Below, piece by piece: positions 24,829 to 33,794 of a DNA stretch of 35,066 nt. The number at the start of each line of letters is the position of its first letter. Positions within the stretch are counted from its first letter, which is position 1. The stretch is from Rheinheimera mesophila (GTDB taxonomy: Bacteria > Pseudomonadota > Gammaproteobacteria > Enterobacterales > Alteromonadaceae): positions 1-35,066 of the forward strand of contig NZ_LAVS01000027.1 in NCBI RefSeq assembly GCF_000986865.1, given 5' to 3'. Made by a program: the position numbers and the translations under genes. The notes beneath the pieces are model-generated. The model made no database searches and had not been told where the DNA came from. It worked only from the letters and a program-made list of their open reading frames with translations.

Positions 24829-25245
24829 ATGCCTCTGATCCATATTTTAGGTTACGCTGGCCTGGTGCCGTTTATCGGTTTGACCTGCCTGCAGCTCTGG
24901 CCACAGCTTATGACTTTTCCAGCTTCGTTTACCGCCTTTCAAAGTTACAGTCAGATCATTCTGGCCTTTATGGCAGGAGTGCTCTGGCCTGTGCTTTATC
25001 AACACTCCGGCAAGCTGTTTCCACTCTGGGTGGTCAGTTTTGCCTTAGCAGGCTGGTTTAGCAGCCTGCTGTTACCCAAGCAGCAACTGCTGGTGCTGGC
25101 TGCAGCTTTTATCGCCTTGCGCCTGTTTGAATACACACAGAGCAGCCAGCTTGATTATTCACCGGCCTATAACAGATTAAGAAACCATCTGACGACTGTG
25201 GTGGTTCTTTGTCATTTGCTGTACTGGCTCTCTTTAACGGGTTAA
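24829..25245 (+). CDS. DUF3429 family membrane protein
   Basis: A 138-residue inner-membrane protein with four to five predicted helices (about 4-24, 42-58, 64-80, 84-100, 119-136). The opening HILGYAGLVPFIGL and the SQIILAFMAGVLWP segment near residue 41 match DUF3429, a family without a known function. The start at 24829 lacks a strong ribosome site and lies 65 nt after a strong intrinsic terminator, so its expression may depend on read-through or a promoter within the short gap. It is convergent with the rhodanese gene and overlaps it by 12 nt. Confidence 0.75.
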   Translation: MPLIHILGYAGLVPFIGLTCLQLWPQLMTFPASFTAFQSYSQIILAFMAGVLWPVLYQHSGKLFPLWVVSFALAGWFSSLLLPKQQLLVLAAAFIALRLFEYTQSSQLDYSPAYNRLRNHLTTVVVLCHLLYWLSLTG

Positions 25246-25626
25246 TTCAAAACCTTCATCCAGCCAACCTGTGATTCCGCCGATCATTTTTTTCACTGGT
25301 CTTTGCAACTGTGCCAGTTTCAGTGCGGCTTTGTCGGCACCATTACAGTGAGGTCCGGCACAGTACACAACGAACAGAGTGTCCGCCGGATATCCGGCCA
25401 GACTGTCAGCAGAAATTCGGCTGTGTGGTAAAGAGACAGCCGCCGGCAGATGGCCCTGAGCATAAGCCGTTTCTCCCCGCACATCCAACAGCACAAAATC
25501 CTGCCTGTTGTTGCTGATGGCATGATGTACATCCCAGCAATCGGTTTCAAACTGCAATAAAGAACTAAAGTGAGCCATAGCCTGTTCTGCCTCTGCTGCT
25601 GTGGGTCTGGATACCATAGATGACAT
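25234..25626 (-). CDS. Single-domain rhodanese-like sulfurtransferase
   Basis: A 130-residue cytoplasmic rhodanese. The start at 25626 is set by CAGGAG 7 nt upstream. The longer frame adds 15 residues without a ribosome site. LLDVRGETAYAQGHLPAAVSL (46-66) is the family's conserved Asp-Arg/Gly-His-Ile-type segment. The active-site loop is YCAGPHCNGADKAA with catalytic Cys89. GGITGWLDEGF closes the domain. It should carry persulfide sulfur to an acceptor such as cyanide or a thiol. A helical N-terminal extension of about 35 residues precedes the domain. It is divergent from an FtrA-type regulator, an arrangement I believe is common, so the regulator probably controls it. Confidence 0.85.
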   Translation of the reverse strand: MSSMVSRPTAAEAEQAMAHFSSLLQFETDCWDVHHAISNNRQDFVLLDVRGETAYAQGHLPAAVSLPHSRISADSLAGYPADTLFVVYCAGPHCNGADKAALKLAQLQRPVKKMIGGITGWLDEGFELTR

Positions 25627-25779
25627 AAAGATGCTCCTGTCTGATGTAGATGCTTTGCTAACGTCAATCAAGTTCAGCCCTACTGTACTGTGCTTTACTC
25701 TCTCTCACCATTGGCTTAAAAGACACAATAAATTAGTATTAAGCCAAATCTGTCGTTTAAGACGAAGCGGAGCACAAGG

Positions 25780-26724
25780 ATGCATCACGTTGCAATTTTA
25801 TTAGGCCCAGTTGTCGCCAGCTTTGAGTTGGGTTGTGCCTCTGAGCTGTTTGCTTTAAGCCGGCCTGAATACCCTCACTGGTACCAGACGGATATCGTCA
25901 GCTTTGCCGCCGGGCCTTTAGTCGCCACTGGGGGCCTACAATTATTAGTACCGCAAATTGCGGATCTAAGCCGATATGACACAATACTGATCCCCAACTG
26001 GTCCGTCTCCGAGCCGCGCCCATCCGACGCTTTACGTGAACAGTTACTGGCGGCTTATCAGCGCGGAGCCCGGTTGATTTCCTTTTGTTCTGGCGCATTT
26101 TTATTAGCGGAACTTGGTCTGCTCAAAGACAAAGCGGCGACCACACACTGGCGCTATGCAGATGAGTTTCAACGCCGTTATCCGGACAGTCGCTATCAGC
26201 AAAATGTACTGTATTGTTTTGATGGTCAGATTGGCTGTTCAGCCGGCAGTGCGGCGGCTTTGGATTTGGGCCTGGCCGTGATACGTCGCGATTTTGGCTT
26301 TGACATTGCCAATCAGGTGGCAAAAAGGGCGGTCATTTCAGCGCATCGTCAGGGTGGACAAGCCCAATTTGTCGCTCAGCCTATGCAGAAAAAAACTAAT
26401 TTACTCAGCGCGACTATGGATTGGGCTTTACTGCATTTGCATCAGCCTTTAGCAGTAGAACAACTGGCCGATAAAGCGGGCATGTCCAGACGTAGCTTTG
26501 ATAGGCACTTTAAAGCCAGCACCGGCTTAAGCCCATTGCAGTGGCTGTTACAACAAAGGTTACAATTGGTGCAGCATTATTTGGAGCAGGGTCAGCATTC
26601 GCTGGAGCAGATTGCCGATCTGACTGGTTTTGGCTCGCCCTTGAACCTGCGCCAGCAATTCCAAAAACAACTGGGTATTAGTCCGCGTCAGTATCAGCGC
26701 CAATTCAGTTGCAGTCCTCTGTAA
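25780..26724 (+). CDS. ftrA: FtrA-type regulator: DJ-1/PfpI domain plus AraC HTH
   Basis: A 314-residue GlxA-like transcription factor. The N-terminal DJ-1/PfpI domain (about 1-185) has the nucleophile-elbow sequence ISFCSGAFLLAELGLL (Cys103) and TTHWRYADEFQRRYP. The C-terminal AraC-type double helix-turn-helix (about 210-308) has VEQLADKAGMSRRSFDRHF and LEQIADLTGFGSPLNLRQQF. ELFALSRPEYPHWY and HRQGGQAQFV are typical of proteins annotated FtrA. GGAG lies 7 nt before the ATG. It diverges from the rhodanese gene across a 153-nt spacer that should hold its operator. I see only a weak symmetric element there (TCGTTTAAGACGA, 25752-25764). It may sense a small molecule or thiol state. Confidence 0.85.
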   Translation: MHHVAILLGPVVASFELGCASELFALSRPEYPHWYQTDIVSFAAGPLVATGGLQLLVPQIADLSRYDTILIPNWSVSEPRPSDALREQLLAAYQRGARLISFCSGAFLLAELGLLKDKAATTHWRYADEFQRRYPDSRYQQNVLYCFDGQIGCSAGSAAALDLGLAVIRRDFGFDIANQVAKRAVISAHRQGGQAQFVAQPMQKKTNLLSATMDWALLHLHQPLAVEQLADKAGMSRRSFDRHFKASTGLSPLQWLLQQRLQLVQHYLEQGQHSLEQIADLTGFGSPLNLRQQFQKQLGISPRQYQRQFSCSPL

Positions 26725-26913
26725 CCGCAGGCCGCGCTCAAGCGGCAACGCAAATGTAAAAACATGTAAAAAACGGCCTGTTTTTGCCGCATCCGCTGCC
26801 GTTATTGCACTATCTGCTGCGTTTTTAACCACAATCACTGTGGCACCAAATTTGCTCCTTTTGCTGCAACAGGCCAAGTCAGAAGGCCCTCGCATCATGC
26901 TCAGGAGATCCCT

Positions 26914-27366
26914 ATGTTCACTATTTCAGCTTTACCCTCGACTCTGACGCTGGACGGTCAATGGCTTAAAGCCCCCTCTTTTGGCCGCGATAAAACAGAG
27001 ATGGATGACCCCTATGCAGATAAAGTCAGTTTATCCGGTGGCAGGCAGGAAGCGGATCCCACTTACCAGCAGATAGCGAAAACAAACACTGACTCCATGT
27101 CGGGGGAGACGAGCCAACAAAACAAAGAAAAAAATAATGAGCTGAAAGATACAGACCGGCTGGCAAAATTAATGCAGCAGGTGCTGGATGCCAAAATGAG
27201 GGTTGACCGGAAAAAACTGGAGGAGATAGAAGAAAAAATCGAAGCACTTGCCAATAAAGAAGGTGAGCTGACAGATGCCGAAAAAGCGCAGTTGGACATG
27301 CTGCAAAAACAAAAAGAGCAGCTCGTCAAAGAAGGCGCAAAAAAGCTGACTGAAGATCAAAGTTAA
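26914..27366 (+). CDS. Hypothetical charged coiled-coil protein
   Basis: I recognise no family. The 150-residue product has AGGAG 6 nt before its ATG, a good start. There is no signal peptide, membrane segment or cysteine. Residues 1-75 are polar and probably disordered. About 78-145 form a long, highly charged helix with heptad-like leucines (LAKLMQQVLDAKMRVDRKKL, then EEIEEKIEALANKEG and DAEKAQLDMLQKQKEQL), so a coiled coil is likely. The stop shares the palindrome TTAA with the stop of the convergent binding-protein gene. The 189-nt upstream gap holds only imperfect repeats (GCGGCAA at 26742 and TTGCCGC at 26784). Confidence 0.65.
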   Translation: MFTISALPSTLTLDGQWLKAPSFGRDKTEMDDPYADKVSLSGGRQEADPTYQQIAKTNTDSMSGETSQQNKEKNNELKDTDRLAKLMQQVLDAKMRVDRKKLEEIEEKIEALANKEGELTDAEKAQLDMLQKQKEQLVKEGAKKLTEDQS

Positions 27367-28103
27367 TTTAGCGACTGATTCTGCTGCCGGGTTTGTTGCT
27401 GTAACTCAGCAACCCGGCCGGAATCCTGCCATTGTTGTAACAACTGACTAACTTGTCGCTGCAACTTTGCATCGGTAAAACCAATATGATGTTTAGCTTT
27501 GGGAAATAAGTCAAAGCTGCGGACCTGATGCGGCTTGAACCCTTTTTCAGCCCAGCGCCGGTAAAACGTGATCTTATCCAGCACCAGCAATTCTATCCGT
27601 CGCTGCTGCAACATCTCTATCGCCTGATCGTGATCCACGACCTCACGAAAAGAGACAGCCGTTTTCATCGCCTGCGCGAATTCAGAGCCCAGAATTTTGC
27701 TGGCATTCTGAAAACTGGCCACAGAGTAGCGACTCATATCCTGCAGGCTGTGCAATTGATCGGGAAAATCAGATAAAGCAAAAACCAGATTGTGAAACTC
27801 GAGATAAGGTTGGCTGTAAAATAATCCGGCTACAGGCTCCCCTCCCTGCCTTGCCGCCATATCCAACTGCTTATTTTGTAACATGCGGGTCAATCTGGCA
27901 TGAGGCGCAGCAATAAACTCAGCCTGATAACCTAACTCAGCTAACAATTGGCGGAATAATTCAGTTTCAAACTGAATGGTATTGCCTTGTTTTTGCGGCA
28001 CTGAATTTTGACTCAAACCAACCAATAAAGGCGCTTTGCTCTGTGATGCGACAGAAGCAAAACTACAGCAAAGGATCAACAATAAAGCAAAGAAAGCGTG
28101 CAT
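27363..28103 (-). CDS. Periplasmic solute-binding protein (SBP_bac_3-like)
   Basis: A 246-residue exported protein. A signal peptide (about 1-20, ALLLILCCSFASVASQ) precedes an amino-acid-type binding fold. TIQFETELFRQLLAELGYQA (42-61) is the conserved ligand-lobe helix region, and LTRMLQNKQLDMAARQGGEP and VGLSQN fit family 3. Such stand-alone proteins often lack the arginine/aspartate ligands of true amino-acid binders, and no ABC transporter genes are adjacent, so it may be a sensor or an orphan. It begins 14 nt after the stop of the patatin gene on the same strand, which suggests one transcript. Its ribosome site is weak, so its level may depend on coupling. Confidence 0.78.
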   Translation of the reverse strand: MHAFFALLLILCCSFASVASQSKAPLLVGLSQNSVPQKQGNTIQFETELFRQLLAELGYQAEFIAAPHARLTRMLQNKQLDMAARQGGEPVAGLFYSQPYLEFHNLVFALSDFPDQLHSLQDMSRYSVASFQNASKILGSEFAQAMKTAVSFREVVDHDQAIEMLQQRRIELLVLDKITFYRRWAEKGFKPHQVRSFDLFPKAKHHIGFTDAKLQRQVSQLLQQWQDSGRVAELQQQTRQQNQSLN

Positions 28104-28117
28104 AGCTGTACCCGAAG

Positions 28118-30394
28118 TTAAAAATTCTGCCCAAGGGATAAGTAATATCTGTCGGCGCTCCCCTGAATGTCATCCTCAGCTCTGCCATATCCCATATACA
28201 CTGCACCAAAAGGACTGTCCCAACCTGCAAACAGACTGCTGGCCCATATCCAGTCAGTTTCGTTGGCAAGAGTCTCGACCTGGATCAGATTACCCTGCAC
28301 CTGACCTCTCTCCAAAGAGAGCCCCAAATAAAAGGGCGAATTAACGACGCTGAATCTGTCTTCACTCATTTTGTACAGATACACCAGACTGCCAAATTTT
28401 ATCTCACTGCCAAATAAATAATTTTTTGGATAACCAGATAAATTTAACAAACCACCGAGCGAAAACTGCTCAACAGCGGCCTCTGGATCTCCAGGCTTGT
28501 ACTGCTCAAAACGCCAACGTGTCCGCAGAATATGCCGCTCAGATAAACTGCGTGCAGCCTGGACCTCTACCGAGTGGCTGCGGCTACGCTCTGTCCGTCC
28601 AAAAGCGGTATCGTCCAGCCATTGCCAATTTGCACTGATGCGAAAACCGCGGCTGGGAAACACCGGGTTATCCAGTCTGTCCCACACCAAATCCAGTAAC
28701 GGCCCCTGCCGCTCATATCCCAGTCGGCTAAAGCCTAAATCTGCAACCCCTGAACCTGGGATACGAAAATAGCCATTCCTGTCGGTCCAGCCTGAAGTCA
28801 ATCTGGCATGATCTGAAATATTCCAGCCAGCTCTGGCTGTCAGGGCAGTTTCTCTGTTGGCTAAATCGCCTAACGATAAGCCCTGGGTATCCTCCAGCGA
28901 TAAAATAGTGGTTTCGCGCTGAACCTGGGCACTGAGAAAAGTAGCCGGAGTAAACACCGGCCAATACAACTCTGAACTGATCAGTTTGTCCGTCCCCAGC
29001 GCTAATTCATTATGCAGCTCAGCGCCAAGCTCAGAGATATTGGTATAAGTATAGGAGCCCGCCAATTGGTAGTATCTGTTATTACGAAAGTCATCTTCCA
29101 TAGTAAAACGAAAATTCAGATAGCCCGGTCCCCAACTCTTTTCTACAGCCCGTACCTTTAACAGCGTGTTTTCACCCTGTTCATTTTTTTCCAGTTGCAC
29201 AGAGGCTCTTTCCAGCGTATCAACACCGTAAACCTGGCGCAGCCCCTCCTTCAGCTTTTTGCTGTCGTACTTTTGGTGTTCTTTCAGCGCAAGACGCTGC
29301 AACAGCACCTGATCGGACAATAAACTTTGGTTATCCAGCTCAATCCGGTCAACTTCGATACTCAGTTCCTGTTCCGCCCTGTGTGCTGCCAGCCATTGTG
29401 GATACTGCTCAGGATAGGAGAAATCAGCCAGCGCAGCACGTTGCCGCTGTGCACTGGCTGCACCTGCTTTTACAGACTGCGGTAACTTCGCAAAATCTAA
29501 AGTGCCTATCTGCGATACGTCAGGGCTGATCAACAGGTCCTGCGGCCCTAACAACGCGATTTGTTGCTCCACCACCTGACGCACCAAAAAATTAGTCAGT
29601 TGGTCTGTGACAGCAAACGCAGAGTCTAACTGATCTTTGTTCAACAGCGGTGCGTCAATAGCCACAGCGATCACTCGGTCAGCCCCTAGCTGTTTTGCTA
29701 CGCTGACAGGTAAGTTGTTGGCAACACCGCCATCGACTAACACACGACCGTTCAGCTCCATAGGTCTGACAACTCCAGGAATAGACATCGAAGCTTGCAC
29801 AGCTTGTAACAAACTGCCCTGACTCATTACCACAGTGTCTCTGTTGGTCAGATCCGCAGCAACAGCCCGAAAAGGAATGGGCAACTGGTCAAAATGGCTG
29901 TAATTTAATACGGGACCATAGGCCTCTAAAATCAGCTCGGCCATGGCCTGACCTAACAGCACCCCTTTTGGAATTTTAACGCCGGAACTGTCCAGACCTA
30001 ACCCCAAACGGATCGGATAGTCGTCTTGCTGTTGTTTGCGCCGCACGGGCATTTCATCCCGGTGCACCTTGTCGCGAAACCCAGTACTCCATTCCAGTTG
30101 CTCAAGAATACGCTGGATCTCATCCGGACTGTGACCCAGAGCATAAAGTCCGCCGATAAAAGCACCGATACTGGTACCAACAATTAAGTCGACAGGGATA
30201 GCCTGTTGCTCCAACTGACGAATCACGCCCAGATGAGCGCCGCCCCTTGCGCCTCCGCCGCCAAGCACTAAAGCAATACAAGGACGGTTTTTCACTTTGG
30301 CGCAGGGTAACGGAGCAGGATGATCAGCCGGGGCCGAAAAACATAGTGCGCTGCACAACAGGAGCACTAGCGCTGGTAGCCATTTTGCCCTCAT
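28118..30394 (-). CDS. PlpD-like patatin phospholipase with outer-membrane barrel
   Basis: A 758-residue type Vd autotransporter candidate. Order: signal peptide (1-20), patatin domain (about 38-330), POTRA-like domain (about 345-425) and a C-terminal 16-stranded Omp85-type barrel (about 430-758) ending in YYLSLGQNF. Patatin motifs are complete: oxyanion loop LGGGGARGGAHLG (44-56), nucleophile GTSIG (Ser75), and the catalytic aspartate in DGG (Asp221). Hydrolysis of membrane phospholipids, with delivery to the cell surface, is expected from PlpD of Pseudomonas. AAGGAG precedes the ATG. The gene reads away from the c-di-GMP operon, and a periplasmic binding protein follows it after 14 nt. Whether the patatin part is released cannot be seen. 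Confidence 0.9.
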   Translation of the reverse strand: MRAKWLPALVLLLCSALCFSAPADHPAPLPCAKVKNRPCIALVLGGGGARGGAHLGVIRQLEQQAIPVDLIVGTSIGAFIGGLYALGHSPDEIQRILEQLEWSTGFRDKVHRDEMPVRRKQQQDDYPIRLGLGLDSSGVKIPKGVLLGQAMAELILEAYGPVLNYSHFDQLPIPFRAVAADLTNRDTVVMSQGSLLQAVQASMSIPGVVRPMELNGRVLVDGGVANNLPVSVAKQLGADRVIAVAIDAPLLNKDQLDSAFAVTDQLTNFLVRQVVEQQIALLGPQDLLISPDVSQIGTLDFAKLPQSVKAGAASAQRQRAALADFSYPEQYPQWLAAHRAEQELSIEVDRIELDNQSLLSDQVLLQRLALKEHQKYDSKKLKEGLRQVYGVDTLERASVQLEKNEQGENTLLKVRAVEKSWGPGYLNFRFTMEDDFRNNRYYQLAGSYTYTNISELGAELHNELALGTDKLISSELYWPVFTPATFLSAQVQRETTILSLEDTQGLSLGDLANRETALTARAGWNISDHARLTSGWTDRNGYFRIPGSGVADLGFSRLGYERQGPLLDLVWDRLDNPVFPSRGFRISANWQWLDDTAFGRTERSRSHSVEVQAARSLSERHILRTRWRFEQYKPGDPEAAVEQFSLGGLLNLSGYPKNYLFGSEIKFGSLVYLYKMSEDRFSVVNSPFYLGLSLERGQVQGNLIQVETLANETDWIWASSLFAGWDSPFGAVYMGYGRAEDDIQGSADRYYLSLGQNF

Positions 30395-30639
30395 ACACAG
30401 CTCCTTTGTGGCAGTTGTCTCGGCTCGAAAGTCAAAGGATGAATTTGAATAATCAGGTTTTTCATGAGTTCTGACGCTTTGGAGTTGAGTGCAAACCGAC
30501 TTATTGCTAAGGTTTTAAAACACATATCCAGACCTTCGCTTTTGACTTATGCTAGTTGAGCGAGCCCTGTTGCGCGGCTCAGAATATTGGTTTTATCTAC
30601 TATGACAGCATTCAGATGCTGCTGCCACAACGAGGTCAA
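30395..30639. promoter_or_regulatory. Divergent promoter region of patatin and c-di-GMP operons
   Basis: This 245-nt spacer between divergent genes must contain both promoters. I see AT-rich DNA and a GTTTTAAAAC palindrome at 30512-30521, but no confident -35/-10 pair, c-di-GMP riboswitch or known operator. Confidence 0.4.
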
Positions 30640-32970
30640 ATGTTCGATTCATTACGTAGCAGATTGGTTGTTTCGCTTCTCAGTTTGCTGACTATTCTGG
30701 CATTAGCCAGCGGTCTGGCCACTTTAAATACCATGAAAAAGGACAGTGAGCAGCAAGCACAACAAGTGCTTAAAGTCGCTACCAATGTATTTTTGCAGGC
30801 ACTGGATACCAGAGCCAGTCAGCTCACCAGCTCCGTCAGTATCTTAGCCAGCGACTTCGGATTCAGACGTGCTGTCGCAACGGCGGAACAGGAGACGATC
30901 TTGTCTGTGCTGGAAAATCATGGCAGCAGAGTGAACGCAGATTTAGTCTTGCTGTTATCGCCTGCGGGAGATTTGCTAGCCAGCACCAGTGCAGAGCTGA
31001 ATAATGACGATGTGAAACCAGTATTTCTGCAAAGTAAAGGCAAGCAGTCCGGTACAGTCAATGACATTCTGGTGCTGGCAGGCCACTCTTATCAGTTTGT
31101 GTTAGTACCGGTTAAAGCCCCTCAAACCATAGCCTGGGTTGGCATGGGATTTACTTTAAATCAGCAACTTGCACAACAAATCAAAGGCATCACGGATCTG
31201 GATATCAGTTTTACCACCAACAGTGACAGAGGGAATCAAACGCTGCATTCCACCCTGGACCTGCATACCCAGCAAAGTTTGTTACCACTCTTGCCGAGCC
31301 TGATAGAAACCCGGCAGCAACCCTTTAGTACCAATGATGATCAGTTTTTATCTCTGGCATTGCCATTAGATAAGCAACACCTGCTGTGGGCTGTGTTGCA
31401 TTATCCTAGTTCACGCTGGCAGGAAAGTTACCAGGAAATCCGGCAACAACTACTGGCTATTTTTGGTTTAAGCTTAACGCTGGCGTTGATACTGGCTTTT
31501 GTCATCGCACGCAGTATCACTCAGCCTCTGCGTCTGTTGTCGAATTTCGCCAGTCAGATAGGCCAGGGCCACACTACTGCCGCCTTGCCGGCCGCTAAAG
31601 GTGAAATTGGTTTGTTAGGTCATACCTTACAAAAGATGCAACAGGATATTCGTAGCCGTGAAGCCGAACTGCTGTATCAGGCCGAACATGACTCTCTGAC
31701 CGGGTTGAAAAACCGGGGCGCGGCTGAACGCAAACTGGCAGATCTACTGCCATCGACAGATGTGGGCTTGTTATTGCTCAATATCAAAAACTTTCGCCAT
31801 ATCAATGATGCCTTGGGATTCGCCAACGGCGACTCGTTATTACAGCAAATGGCGCAGCGCCTGCAGCAGCTCAGCCCCCCGCCTGTATTAGCGGCACGGC
31901 TGGGGGGAGATGAATTTCTGTTGTTGTATAACCAGCATTTTTCCGCAGCACAGTTGGAACAGTTAAAACAACAACTGCATTCCGGCTACTTATTGGCGGA
32001 CTCAGCATTAAGCTTAAAAGTCTCCATCGGCGCTTACAATATCAGCCCCGGCAGTGTTCATGCTAATGACGCCATACGGCGGCTTGATATTGCGCTCAAT
32101 CACGCCAAAGACCAACCCGGTCTGGTGGCTTTTTATCAACAAGGCCAGGATGAAAGCCATCAGCGTGAACTGACCATTTTGCGTGATTTACCTGCGGCCT
32201 TGCAGCAAAACCAACTCTTTGTGGTGTACCAGCCCAAAGTGGATTTGCAACAACAGTCTTGTTGCTCAGCAGAAGCGCTGATCCGCTGGGTGCATCCGGA
32301 GTTGGGATTTGTACCGCCGGACGAGTTTATTCAATTAGCGGAGCACGCAGGCACTATAGCCTTGGTCACTGAATGGATGCTCAGCACTGTGATAGCACAA
32401 CTGTCGGTGTGGTACCGGCAGAATAAAACCATTAAAGTGGCAGTCAATCTGTCGGCCCATGATCTGACTAACCCACAACTGCCTGACGACATAGCTGCAC
32501 TGTTAAAGCTCCATCATCTGCCCGCGTCCGTTCTGGCGTTGGAGGTCACTGAGGGTGCAGTGATGCAGGATCCAAAACAAGTGATCCAGATTTTAACCCG
32601 GCTGCGGAATATGGGGATTGAGCTGGCGATTGACGACTTTGGTACGGGTCAGTCGTCATTGGCTTATTTAAAACAGTTGCCTGTGCACGAAGTCAAAATT
32701 GACAGAGCTTTTATTAAAGACATCGAACATAATCAGGATGATGCGCTGATCGTCAGCGCCACCACCCAACTGGCTCACAGTTTAGGCCTTAAAGTGACAG
32801 CCGAAGGCTTAGAAAATCTGGCTGGATTGGCAAAGTTACAACAGTATCAATGCGATACTGTACAAGGTTACTTTTTTTCGAAACCTTTAACCTCAGAACT
32901 GTTCAGTGAATGGCTTCAGCAATTTTCTGAAAAAAGTCCTGAATGGTTTGAGCAAGAGAGCACTTCATGA
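30640..32970 (+). CDS. Membrane GGDEF-EAL protein, probable c-di-GMP phosphodiesterase
   Basis: A 776-residue sensor enzyme. The start at 30640 has GAGG just upstream. A TTG 84 nt earlier is in frame but lacks support. Parts: helix TM1 (about 8-30), periplasmic CACHE-like sensor (about 31-270), TM2 (about 271-290), HAMP (about 291-340), GGDEF (345-500) and EAL (about 510-765). The EAL domain has its full catalytic set: EAL (545-547), NLSAHD, EVTE, DDFGTG (Asp665-Asp666), KIDRAF, AEGLE and VQGYFFSKP, so it should hydrolyse c-di-GMP. The GGDEF motif is present (422-426), but the metal ligand position reads LLNIKNF (Asn381 for Asp) and no I-site RxxD precedes it. It is therefore probably a GTP-binding regulatory domain. 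It overlaps the DUF3034 gene by 4 nt (ATGA). Confidence 0.88.
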   Translation: MFDSLRSRLVVSLLSLLTILALASGLATLNTMKKDSEQQAQQVLKVATNVFLQALDTRASQLTSSVSILASDFGFRRAVATAEQETILSVLENHGSRVNADLVLLLSPAGDLLASTSAELNNDDVKPVFLQSKGKQSGTVNDILVLAGHSYQFVLVPVKAPQTIAWVGMGFTLNQQLAQQIKGITDLDISFTTNSDRGNQTLHSTLDLHTQQSLLPLLPSLIETRQQPFSTNDDQFLSLALPLDKQHLLWAVLHYPSSRWQESYQEIRQQLLAIFGLSLTLALILAFVIARSITQPLRLLSNFASQIGQGHTTAALPAAKGEIGLLGHTLQKMQQDIRSREAELLYQAEHDSLTGLKNRGAAERKLADLLPSTDVGLLLLNIKNFRHINDALGFANGDSLLQQMAQRLQQLSPPPVLAARLGGDEFLLLYNQHFSAAQLEQLKQQLHSGYLLADSALSLKVSIGAYNISPGSVHANDAIRRLDIALNHAKDQPGLVAFYQQGQDESHQRELTILRDLPAALQQNQLFVVYQPKVDLQQQSCCSAEALIRWVHPELGFVPPDEFIQLAEHAGTIALVTEWMLSTVIAQLSVWYRQNKTIKVAVNLSAHDLTNPQLPDDIAALLKLHHLPASVLALEVTEGAVMQDPKQVIQILTRLRNMGIELAIDDFGTGQSSLAYLKQLPVHEVKIDRAFIKDIEHNQDDALIVSATTQLAHSLGLKVTAEGLENLAGLAKLQQYQCDTVQGYFFSKPLTSELFSEWLQQFSEKSPEWFEQESTS

Positions 32971-33794
32971 ATTTAATCTTATGCAGCCTTTGTTTGCTGA
33001 TGGTCAGTAGCAGCCTGATGGCCGGCTCAAAAGTCATAGCGACAGGGGGCGCAACCACTGTCGAGGGGAATTCGGGCGGAGGTATAGTGCCCTGGGCCAC
33101 CATCAACGGCTACAGTAGCAGTGACGAATGGTCGCTCAATACCTTTGCCAGCCGGGTTGGTGTCGATGATTTTACACTGGAAAGTCTGGGATTCGGTGCC
33201 AGTTTTAACAACCAATGGGAACTGTCTTTCGCCAGGCAAAATTTTGCTCTGGATAGCATAGGTGGTGAACTACGGCAGGATATTATTGGCATCAAATACA
33301 AAATAGCGGGCGAACTGCTCTACACCAGCCTGCCACAACTGAGCATAGGCGCTCAGTGGAAGAAAAATCGTGATTTTGCTTTGCCTGCGGCAGTCGGAGC
33401 CAAAGATGATTCGGGCTATGAGCTGTATCTGGCTGCCAGCAAAGTATTTTTTGACGCCATAGCCGGGCGCAATCTGCTACTCAATGCAACGATTCGCTCG
33501 ACGGATGCACATCAAACAGGTCTATTGGGCTTTGGTGGGGCTGGCGTGGAACGTAAACTGATGTTTGAAAGCTCGGCGGTGTTGTTGCTCAACTACAATC
33601 TGGCGCTGGGTACTGAGTTCAAACAAAAACCAAATCAGCTTGGTTTTGCTGACGAACAGCACTGGCGCGATCTGTTTGCAGCCTGGTTTATTAATAAAAA
33701 CGCATCCGTGGTGCTGGGTTATGTCGATTTAGGTGACATTGCCGGTCTCACTGAACAAACTGGCTTTTATTTATCAGTGGAGGGCACATGGTGA
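32967..33794 (+). CDS. DUF3034 family exported protein, probable outer-membrane barrel
   Basis: A 275-residue protein with a signal peptide (1-19, SSSLMA cleavage). The mature N-terminus SKVIATGGATTVEGNSGGGI is the DUF3034 signature. The rest alternates polar and aromatic residues in strand-length segments (for example WELSFARQNFAL, YELYLAASKVFF and SAVLLLNYNLALG) and ends with GFYLSVEGTW. This fits an outer-membrane beta-barrel of about 12 strands. No experimental role is known to me. Its ATG overlaps the stop of the phosphodiesterase gene, and its stop overlaps the hemoglobin gene by 7 nt, so the three are translationally linked. That linkage suggests a shared envelope function. Confidence 0.8.
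   Translation: MNLILCSLCLLMVSSSLMAGSKVIATGGATTVEGNSGGGIVPWATINGYSSSDEWSLNTFASRVGVDDFTLESLGFGASFNNQWELSFARQNFALDSIGGELRQDIIGIKYKIAGELLYTSLPQLSIGAQWKKNRDFALPAAVGAKDDSGYELYLAASKVFFDAIAGRNLLLNATIRSTDAHQTGLLGFGGAGVERKLMFESSAVLLLNYNLALGTEFKQKPNQLGFADEQHWRDLFAAWFINKNASVVLGYVDLGDIAGLTEQTGFYLSVEGTW

Noticed and set aside
24577-24843. 88-codon minus-strand frame in the gene-free stretch
   Set aside because: No domain, signal or good ribosome site. It crosses a strong plus-strand terminator and overlaps the DUF3429 start.
25752-25764. TCGTTTAAGACGA symmetric element between rhodanese and ftrA
   Set aside because: Only four outer pairs match, so chance is likely. Mentioned with the regulator but not listed as an operator.
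26742-26790. GCGGCAA/TTGCCGC inverted repeat after the ftrA-like gene
   Set aside because: Loop of 35 nt and no T-run directly after it. Too weak to call a terminator.
30512-30521. GTTTTAAAAC palindrome
   Set aside because: Short and AT-rich, expected by chance in a promoter region.
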